Of a stretch of DNA of 64,000 nt, positions 17,284-23,472 are shown in pieces. Location of the stretch: NCBI GenBank assembly GCA_020853575.1, contig JADYYP010000053.1:1-64000 (forward strand), written 5' to 3'. Under the pieces are notes generated by a model, which was not told where the DNA came from, made no database searches, and saw only the letters and a list, made by a program, of their open reading frames with translations. Source of the stretch: Planctomycetota bacterium (lineage in GTDB: Bacteria; Planctomycetota; UBA1135; GCA-002686595). The first letter of the stretch is position 1, and each line of letters starts with the position of its first letter. A program made the position numbers and the translations under genes.

Positions 17284-17886
17284 ATGAACAGTCCAAGCGT
17301 GCTCGCGCAGCCCGCGCTCGTGCTCAACGAGTCGTGGTCTGCGATCCACACCGTCACGGTGCGGCACGCCTTGCGACTGATGTTCACCGGAGCGGCCAAG
17401 GCCGTCGTGCCGCACAGCTACGAGGTGCACGGCTTCGATTCCTGGACCGCGCTGGCGGTCGAGCCCGACGAGCCGCACATCAAGACCGTGCGCCTCAAGA
17501 TCAAGGTGCCCGAGGTGATCCTGCTGACCCACTACGCGGGCCAACCCAATCCCGCGGCGGTCTTCAGTCGGCGCAATCTGTTTCGCCGCGACCACAACCA
17601 GTGCCAGTACTGCGGCGTGCGCCCGGGCACGGCGGAGCTCTCGATCGACCACATCTTCCCGCGTTCGCGCGGCGGCAAGAGCTCCTGGGAAAACTGCGTG
17701 CTCGCGTGCACCGACTGCAATCGCACCAAGCGCGACCGCACGCCCGAGGAAGCGGGGATGCGCCTGCTCAAGCGCCCCGACAAGCCCAAATGGTCGCCGA
17801 TCCTCGAGATCCCGTTGGGGCGCGTGAAGCACAGCTGGTCGCGCTTCGTCAGCGACGCCTACTGGGACGTGCGGCTCGAGCCGTAG
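17284..17886 (+). CDS. HNH endonuclease family protein
   Basis: 200 residues. The C-terminal half has the HNH fold with paired zinc-type cysteines (CQYC and CTDCN), the catalytic core IDHIFPRSRGGKSSWENC, and a basic NRTKRDRTP helix. The N-terminal 90 residues (ALVLNESWSAIHTVTVRHAL) are the conserved extension found in a widespread group of bacterial HNH proteins of unknown role. It is not next to restriction or phage genes, so it may be a housekeeping nuclease. Its last codons form part of a terminator hairpin. Confidence 0.88.
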   Translation: MNSPSVLAQPALVLNESWSAIHTVTVRHALRLMFTGAAKAVVPHSYEVHGFDSWTALAVEPDEPHIKTVRLKIKVPEVILLTHYAGQPNPAAVFSRRNLFRRDHNQCQYCGVRPGTAELSIDHIFPRSRGGKSSWENCVLACTDCNRTKRDRTPEEAGMRLLKRPDKPKWSPILEIPLGRVKHSWSRFVSDAYWDVRLEP

Positions 17887-17892
17887 TTTTTT
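17870..17892 (+). terminator. Intrinsic terminator overlapping the HNH stop codon
   Basis: TGCGGC-TCGA-GCCGTA forms a six-pair stem with one G-U wobble (17870-17885), followed by a run of six T (17887-17892). The stem includes the last codons and the TAG of the HNH gene, so termination is built into the coding end. Confidence 0.5.
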
Positions 17893-17923
17893 CGCTGCGC
17901 CGCCGCCGGGTGTAAGAGTCGCG

Positions 17924-17950
17924 CTGCACTCGAACACGCATCCAGTGCAG
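17924..17950 (+). promoter_or_regulatory. Spaced inverted repeat before a TetR gene
   Basis: CTGCACT (17924-17930) and AGTGCAG (17944-17950) are perfect seven-base arms separated by 13 bp. They lie 18 bp before the TetR-family start at 17969. This is a possible autoregulatory operator, though the wide spacer is unusual for a TetR dimer. Confidence 0.3.
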
Positions 17951-17968
17951 TGGGGTAGTTTGGAGCGC

Positions 17969-18619
17969 ATGACGCCTCCGACCGCCCAACAGGACCTGAC
18001 CTCCGCAGACGCGATCCTCGATGCCGCCGAGCGCCTGCTGCCGCGCTTTGGCTACAAGAAGACGACGCTCGACGATCTGGCGCAAGAAGCGGGCATCGCG
18101 CGCCGCACGATCTACCTGCACTTCCCGAGCAAGGAGGAGGTCTTCCTGCGCTCGATCGACCGCGTGGTCGAGCGCTTGGTGGCCGAGCTCAACGCCATCG
18201 CCAGCGAGAACGCATCGGCCGAGGTGCGGCTGTGGCGCATGCTCGTGACGCGCGTGATGTCGCGCTTCGACAGCGTGCGCAAGTACCAGGAGAGCCTGGA
18301 CGAGATGCTCGCGGACCTGCGCTCGCAGTATCTCGAGCGGCGCGAGACGTACTTCGATCTCGAGGCCGACGTGCTCGCCAAGGTGGTCGACGAGGGCCGG
18401 CGCAAGCTGGGCTGGCACGTCGAGGACCCGCACGAGACCGCGCGCCACCTGGTGATCGCCACCAACGCGCTCTTGCCCTATTCGCTCTCGCGCGAGGAGC
18501 GCGGATCGCGCACGCACGTCCAGACGCAGATCACAGCCGTCGCGTCGCTGCTCCTGCGCGGACTCCAGGCCCCCGCGGCGGGGGTTGTTCGCACGCGTTC
18601 GGCGCGCGGGCAGGGCTGA
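17969..18619 (+). CDS. TetR/AcrR family transcriptional regulator
   Basis: 216 residues. The N-terminal helix-turn-helix is canonical: ADAILDAAERLLPRFGYKKTTLDDLAQEAGIARRTIYLHFPSK-type spacing at about residues 14-56. The C-terminal helical domain (EVRLWRMLVTRVMSRFD, RRETYFDLEADVLAKVVDEG) would bind an unknown ligand. The ATG at 17969 is preferred over an in-frame GTG at 17945 because the HTH then starts at the usual distance and GGAG lies just upstream. No adjacent co-oriented efflux or enzyme gene identifies its target. A spaced inverted repeat lies just upstream. Confidence 0.88.
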   Translation: MTPPTAQQDLTSADAILDAAERLLPRFGYKKTTLDDLAQEAGIARRTIYLHFPSKEEVFLRSIDRVVERLVAELNAIASENASAEVRLWRMLVTRVMSRFDSVRKYQESLDEMLADLRSQYLERRETYFDLEADVLAKVVDEGRRKLGWHVEDPHETARHLVIATNALLPYSLSREERGSRTHVQTQITAVASLLLRGLQAPAAGVVRTRSARGQG

Positions 18620-18888
18620 CGCGCGCGGCGCTCGCGGGCGGCCGGCGCGGTCCGTGGAGCGACTCGCGGGGCGCGCGCGTGTTGCAAATCTGGGGCGAGC
18701 CAGCGCGCGTCGCGTGGACGGCGTCTTTGGTCGTCCGTCGCTCGCGGCTGGTACCATCCGCGCCGCATTCAGGGCCTCGAATGGTGCAACGTCAAACCAA
18801 GAAGCGTCGGCTCGCCAACGCGCGGTCTGCGGAGCTCTCCGCGCTCGCGCTGCGCGTCCGTCGCCTCCAAAGTCGGAGAAGCAACGCT

Positions 18889-19422
18889 GTGTCCGCCACG
18901 GAAGAAGATCCCTCGACGGCGAGCCTGGCCAAGGTTCGCGACCTGTTGTTCGGCGAGCAGCTGCGCTCGAGCGAGCGCCGCATGTCCGGGCTCGAGGAAC
19001 GCATCGCGAAGGAGATCGAGAGCGTGCGGGTCGAAGTCCTCAAGCGACTCGACGGCGTCGAGGCCGCCACGCGGCGCGAGCTCGAGGCGCTGTCCAAGCG
19101 ACTCAAGGACCAAGCGCAGGTCGGCGGCGAGTTCCAGAAGGACATCGGCAAGCAAGTCGGCGAGCTCGGCAAGGCGCTCGAGAAGCGCGCGGGCCAAATC
19201 GAAACGGCCCAGTCGCGCGCGCTGGCCGAGGTGCAGGACAAGCTGCTCGACGAGACCAAGGCGTGCCGCAGCGAGCTCGAGATCCGCGCCCGCGAGATCG
19301 AGGAGGGCGTGCGCGCCGCGCTGGACGACATGCGCGCCGGCAAGGTCGATCGGACGGCGCTCGCCGCGCTGCTCGCCGATCTCGCCGTGCACATCAGCGA
19401 AACCGGCAAGAAGTCCAAGTGA
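18889..19422 (+). CDS. Coiled-coil protein preceding the GTPase operon
   Basis: 177 residues from a GTG that has a good ribosome-binding site (GGAGAA, 18875-18880, eight-base spacing). An ATG at 18781 in the same frame would add a very basic 36-residue extension and cannot be excluded. Almost the whole protein is predicted long helix rich in Glu, Arg, Lys and Ala: LEERIAKEIESVRVEVLKRL, RRELEALSKRLKDQ, GELGKALEKRAGQIETAQ. There is no signal peptide or membrane segment. It is the first gene of a co-oriented set, 35 bp before the OmpA-N-like gene, and could link that membrane protein to the cytoplasmic GTPase. Function unknown. Confidence 0.65.
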   Translation: MSATEEDPSTASLAKVRDLLFGEQLRSSERRMSGLEERIAKEIESVRVEVLKRLDGVEAATRRELEALSKRLKDQAQVGGEFQKDIGKQVGELGKALEKRAGQIETAQSRALAEVQDKLLDETKACRSELEIRAREIEEGVRAALDDMRAGKVDRTALAALLADLAVHISETGKKSK

Positions 19423-19457
19423 GCGTGCAGCGCGCCGCGCGGTGAAGTGGCCCTCCG

Positions 19458-20663
19458 ATGTCGGAATCCACGGAGCACGCTCGCGAGCGTGAAGAGCGCG
19501 CGGGCCAGGGTGTGCAGGGCGAGCCACCGTCCGACGGCGAGCTCGAGCGCCTGCGCGCGTTGCTGGTCGGTGCCGAGCGCGCGCGCCTCGCGGCCCTCGA
19601 GGGCCGCCGGCTGGAGGCGCGCGAAGTGGCCGCGCTGCTCCCGCGCGCCGTACACCAGAGTGCGAAGTCGGGCGACGAGCTGGGGCGCTCGCTGTCACCG
19701 CTGATGGAGACCGCGTTGCAAGACAGCGTGCGCCGCAACCCCAAGGCGCTCGCGGACGCGATCTTCCCGATCCTCGGGCCGGCCATCCGCAAGTCGATCG
19801 CCGCGTCGCTCGCGGCCATGCTCGAAGGACTCAATCGCACGCTCGAGCACAGCGTCAGCCCGCGCAGCTGGGCCTGGCGCTTCGAGGCCTGGCGCACGCA
19901 CAAGAGCTTCGCCGAGGTCGTGCTGCTGCGCACCCTGACCTTCCGCGTGGAGCAGGTGTTCCTGATCCACGCCGAGAGCGGGCTCGTGCTGCAGCACCTG
20001 GTCGCGCCCAGCGTGCGCGTGGCGGATCCCGATCTGGTCGCCGGCATGCTGACGGCGATCGGGGATTTCACGGCGCGCTCGTTCGCTGGCGGAGACGACG
20101 CCGGCGAGCCGCCGCAGCACATCGAGTTCGGCCAGTCGGTGATCGAGGTGCGCCGCGGGCCGCATGCCGTGCTGGCGGCCGTGGTACGCGGCTTCGCGCC
20201 GGCCGAATGGCGCGCGGAGTTGCAGCGCCGGCTCGAGCTGATCCAGCGCCACCACGCCAGCGAGCTCAGCCATTTCCGAGGCGACGTCGAGGTCTTCGAG
20301 GCCGCGCGCGGATTGCTCGAGCCGCTGCTCGTCGAACGCGCGACGCCACGGCGCTCGTCGTGGATCGCCTGGCTCGCGCTGGCGCTGGTGATGGTCGTGG
20401 CGATGGGCTGGGCGACGCGCTCGACGCTCCTGTGGCTCGAGGCGCGCGAGCTACGCGCGGAGGTCGAGCGCGTGCTGCGCGCCGAGCCCGGCTGGCTGTT
20501 GTTGGAGCTCGCACCCGCGGGTCGCGGCCTGCGCGCAACGGCCTTGCGCGATCGGGGCGCGCGCGATGCCGCTGCGGTCCTGCGCTCGATGTCGATCGAT
20601 CCCGCGCGGCTCGAGCTGCGCGTCCACACGGCAGCGCTCGAGCCCGACGGGGGGGCGAAGTGA
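19458..20663 (+). CDS. Membrane protein resembling the N-terminal part of cyanobacterial OmpA-family proteins
   Basis: 401 residues. The first 280 (LSPLMETALQDSVRRNPKAL, ADAIFPILGPAIRKSIAASL, EHSVSPRSWAWRFEAWRT, EVVLLRTLTFRVEQVFLIHAE) match the long N-terminal region seen before the OmpA domain in cyanobacterial-type OmpA proteins. A single transmembrane helix follows (WIAWLALALVMVVAMGW). The C-terminal 70 residues look like the periplasmic linker or BON-like region of those proteins, but the peptidoglycan-binding OmpA domain is absent. The stop overlaps the GTG start of the GTPase gene (GTGA). The long cytoplasmic part is a candidate partner for the GTPase. Role unproven. Confidence 0.65.
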   Translation: MSESTEHAREREERAGQGVQGEPPSDGELERLRALLVGAERARLAALEGRRLEAREVAALLPRAVHQSAKSGDELGRSLSPLMETALQDSVRRNPKALADAIFPILGPAIRKSIAASLAAMLEGLNRTLEHSVSPRSWAWRFEAWRTHKSFAEVVLLRTLTFRVEQVFLIHAESGLVLQHLVAPSVRVADPDLVAGMLTAIGDFTARSFAGGDDAGEPPQHIEFGQSVIEVRRGPHAVLAAVVRGFAPAEWRAELQRRLELIQRHHASELSHFRGDVEVFEAARGLLEPLLVERATPRRSSWIAWLALALVMVVAMGWATRSTLLWLEARELRAEVERVLRAEPGWLLLELAPAGRGLRATALRDRGARDAAAVLRSMSIDPARLELRVHTAALEPDGGAK

Positions 20664-21154
20664 AGCGCAAGAAGGTCTGCCTGCTCGGCGCGTTCGCCGT
20701 CGGCAAGACCAGCCTCGTCGCGCGCTTCGTGCACAGCATCTTCGACGAGCGCTACCACACCACGATCGGCGTCAAGATCGACAAGAAGGACGTCACGCTA
20801 CGCGGGGTGAGCACCACGCTCGTGCTGTGGGATCTGTACGGCGAGGACAAGTTCCAGAGGCTCGAGGCCAGCTACCTGCGCGGCGCGCACGGCTTCTTGA
20901 TCGTCGTCGACGGCACGCGCGCGTGGACGCTCGATCACGCGCTCGAGATGTTGGCGCGCGCCAAGGAGATCGCCGGAGACGTGCCGCACGTGATGCTGCT
21001 CAACAAGCACGATCTCGCCGATGGCTGGGAGTTGTCCGAGGAGCGCTGTGAGCTGCTGGCGACCTCGATGGACCTGGTGCGCACCAGCGCGAAGAGCGGA
21101 GAGGGCGTCGAGGCGGCGTTCGAGCGGCTCGTGGAGCGCATGGAGCAGCGATGA
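20660..21154 (+). CDS. Rab/Ras-like small GTPase
   Basis: 164 residues from a GTG overlapping the previous stop. All G motifs are readable: P-loop GAFAVGKTSLV, switch I with Thr in YHTTIGVKIDKKDV (Rab-like TIGV), switch II WDLYGED in place of DTAGQE, NKHDL for guanine specificity, and TSAKSGEGV. The catalytic Gln of Ras is replaced, so hydrolysis may be slow or need a partner. There is no prenylation site and no membrane segment. It is coupled on both sides (GTGA upstream, ATGA downstream) to a membrane protein and a histidine kinase, so it probably acts as a switch between them. It differs from the MglA type. Confidence 0.9.
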   Translation: MKRKKVCLLGAFAVGKTSLVARFVHSIFDERYHTTIGVKIDKKDVTLRGVSTTLVLWDLYGEDKFQRLEASYLRGAHGFLIVVDGTRAWTLDHALEMLARAKEIAGDVPHVMLLNKHDLADGWELSEERCELLATSMDLVRTSAKSGEGVEAAFERLVERMEQR

Positions 21155-22284
21155 GCGACGCGCTGATCGAGGACTGGTTGTGCGACACCGGCGTGTTGGT
21201 GCTCGCGCGTGGCGACGACGGGACGTTCGCCGTCGCGGGCCGCACGCCGGAGTTCTTCGTGGACATGGCGCGTGCGGAAGGCCTGGCGGTGGAGCTCGCC
21301 GCGCGCGATCCGCGCACGTGGTCGCCGTTCCTGGAGAACTTCCTGGTCGATGCCGAAGCGTTTTGGCGGCGCGGCGAATGCGGGCGGGTCCTTTCCGGGC
21401 CGTGGTGCGAGACCACGCGCGCGGGGCGTGACTGGGAGCTCGAAGCGGCCGCGGTGACCATCTCTCACGCGCGCCAAGTGCTCGTGATCCAGCACGTCGC
21501 GCTCGAGTACGCGGAGCGCGTCGCGGTGCTGCAGAAGGCGCGCTCGGCGGGCTTGGCCTTCGACCGCTTGCAGCGCGAGGTGCAAGACAAGGAAGTGCTC
21601 CTGCACTGTGTGGTGCACGACCTGAAGACGCCGCTGGCGAACATCTACGGCAACCTGTCGCTGCTGAAGTCCGGCAAATTGGCGCCTGAGCGCGCGCTGC
21701 AGCTCATGCAGCTCAGCCTCGCCGAAGCCAAGCGGCAAGAGAGCATGATCCGACAGTTGCTCCAGGTGTTCGAGGCCGAGCTGCGCGCGCTGGCGAGCTT
21801 CGACACGCTGCCTGGCCTGGCGCCGGACTTGCGCCAGTGTGTGCGCGTCGCCGCGCGCGCGATGCAGTCGGGCTACGAGCGCCGCGGCGTCGCGCTGCAG
21901 GTGGCGCGCGGGTTCGAGCTCGACGAGCGCTTCGACGTCCACGGCCGCGCCGACCGACTCGAGCGCGTGGTGATCAACCTGCTCGACAATGCGCTGCGCC
22001 ACAGCCGACCGGGATCCGAGGTCGAGCTCGCGCTGGTCGAGTCACCGACACACGCGCGTGTCGAGGTGCGCGACCGCGGCAGCGGAGTCGACCCGAGTGT
22101 CGCGCCGGCCTTGTTCCAACGCTTCGTGAAGAGCGCGCGCTCCGGCGGCGCTGCTGGACTCGGACTGTACTACTGTCGGCTGACGATCGAGCGCTGGGGC
22201 GGGCGCATCGGTTTCGCGCCGCGCGACGGCGGCGGGACGTGCTTCTGGTTCGAGCTGCCGCGGGCGCTGTCGCCCGGCGCGTGA
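21151..22284 (+). CDS. Soluble sensor histidine kinase
   Basis: 377 residues with no transmembrane segment. An N-terminal region of about 140 residues is of unassigned fold. It is followed by a HisKA domain with phospho-acceptor His156 in HDLKTPLANIYGNL, and a HATPase domain with N-box NLLDNALRHS, DRGSGVD and GLGLYYCRLTIERWGG. Without its own membrane sensor, input presumably comes from the coupled GTPase or membrane protein, whose genes overlap or abut it. The nearest response regulator gene converges on it from the other strand, 25 bp away, and is the likely partner. Confidence 0.9.
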   Translation: MSDALIEDWLCDTGVLVLARGDDGTFAVAGRTPEFFVDMARAEGLAVELAARDPRTWSPFLENFLVDAEAFWRRGECGRVLSGPWCETTRAGRDWELEAAAVTISHARQVLVIQHVALEYAERVAVLQKARSAGLAFDRLQREVQDKEVLLHCVVHDLKTPLANIYGNLSLLKSGKLAPERALQLMQLSLAEAKRQESMIRQLLQVFEAELRALASFDTLPGLAPDLRQCVRVAARAMQSGYERRGVALQVARGFELDERFDVHGRADRLERVVINLLDNALRHSRPGSEVELALVESPTHARVEVRDRGSGVDPSVAPALFQRFVKSARSGGAAGLGLYYCRLTIERWGGRIGFAPRDGGGTCFWFELPRALSPGA

Positions 22285-22309
22285 GGCCCGCGCTCGCGAT
22301 CGTGCGCGC

Positions 22310-23158
22310 TCAGTGCGCGGCCGTCGGACGCGGGTACGCGATGGCGCGGTAGCCGACCTTCTCGACGGTCTGGATCAGCGGTCGTCCGTGGCGATCGATC
22401 TTGCGACGCAGGCGGCCCAGGTGCACGTCGAGCACGTTGGTGTCGGTGTCGAACTCGATGTCCCAGACCTCGCGCAGCAACTGGCTGCGGCTGAGCACCT
22501 CGCCCTTGGCGCGCACCAGCGCCAGCAGCAGGTCGAATTCGCGCGGGCTCACGAACACTTCCTTGCCACCGCGTTCGACCCTGCGGCGCGCGAGGTCCAG
22601 GCGCACGTCGCCGAACTCCAGCGGCGTCAGCGCGCGTCGGCGGCGCACCACGGCCTCGACGCGCGCCACGAGCTCCTCGTAGGCCACGGGCTTGACCACG
22701 AAGTCGTCGGCGCCCATACGCAGTCCGCGCACGCGGTCGGCGACCGACTCGCTTGCGGTGACGAAGATCACCGGCGTTTCGTCGCCGAGCTCGCGGATCG
22801 CGATCAACGTCTCCCAGCCGCTGTGCGTCGGCATGCTGACATCGAGCAAGATCGCGTCGAAGCTGCCGGGCGGAGTCGACTTCAAGAGCTCCATCCCGCG
22901 CGTCGGGTCGGGGGCGGTCTCGGGCCGGATGCCGGCAGCCTCGAGCGCGGTCTCGACGAAGCGCAAGAAGGCCTGATCGTCGTCGATGATCAAGCAGCGC
23001 AGCGGCGGCTGAGCGGAAGTCGCGTTCAAGGCTTGGGGGCGCGGCGCGTGCGAGCGCGGCGCGAAGTGAGACCGGCGAGACGATACCGCGCGCAGGGTGC
23101 CGTCGGATGCGCTTTGGTGCTGCGATTCCTGTTTGCTCGTGCCTCGTGCGCGCGACAT
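22310..23158 (-). CDS. OmpR/PhoB-type response regulator
   Basis: 282 residues if it starts at the ATG at 23158. The receiver domain (LIIDDDQAFLRFVE, phospho-acceptor Asp in ILLDVSMPTHSGW, Lys in VVKPVAYEEL) begins only at about residue 52. A TTG at 23029 would place it near residue 10, and the preceding 43 codons look low-complexity (Arg/Ser/His-rich). The true start is therefore uncertain. The C-terminal winged helix is typical: VSPREFDLLLALVRAKGEVL, TNVLDVHLGRLRRKID and TVEKVGYRA. It converges on the GTPase-linked histidine kinase, its likely phospho-donor. Confidence 0.9.
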   Translation of the reverse strand: MSRARGTSKQESQHQSASDGTLRAVSSRRSHFAPRSHAPRPQALNATSAQPPLRCLIIDDDQAFLRFVETALEAAGIRPETAPDPTRGMELLKSTPPGSFDAILLDVSMPTHSGWETLIAIRELGDETPVIFVTASESVADRVRGLRMGADDFVVKPVAYEELVARVEAVVRRRRALTPLEFGDVRLDLARRRVERGGKEVFVSPREFDLLLALVRAKGEVLSRSQLLREVWDIEFDTDTNVLDVHLGRLRRKIDRHGRPLIQTVEKVGYRAIAYPRPTAAH

Positions 23159-23472
23159 CGGGGCGAGAGAGCGCGCATCCAGCGCGGGCGTTCCTCTCGC
23201 TCTCGAGAAAAGTCACGCTTCGTGCGCGCTGGCTCGTCGCAGATTCGCAACGTGCGAGACCCGAGCGAGGCCGTCGGCCCGCCGGCGCGACTCGAAACCC
23301 TGGCCTCGGCAGCGTGCCGAACTCGGGATGGGTGGCGCGCGCTTGCCAGCTCGAGTTCCGCGGAGTGCTGCGCCGACCGAGCACGCCCGCGAGCGCTCCG
23401 TCGGAGCACGCCACCGGAACACAGCGTTTTCCCAGACCCGCGCGGGCTCGGGCGGGGTCCAGTAAGGCAGCC
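23159..23472. other. Divergent intergenic region, response regulator / sigma fusion 2
   Basis: 314 bp between the response regulator start and the second sigma-fusion start. Reading frames across it are Arg/Ser/Ala-rich noise. No clear -35/-10 pair was found; a small inverted repeat TCGCA-ACG-TGCGA lies in the first third. It presumably carries two divergent promoters. Confidence 0.4.

Noticed and set aside
17284..17886. The HNH protein as part of a restriction-modification or defence island.
   Set aside because: No methyltransferase, helicase or other defence gene lies nearby; the family is widespread and usually solitary.
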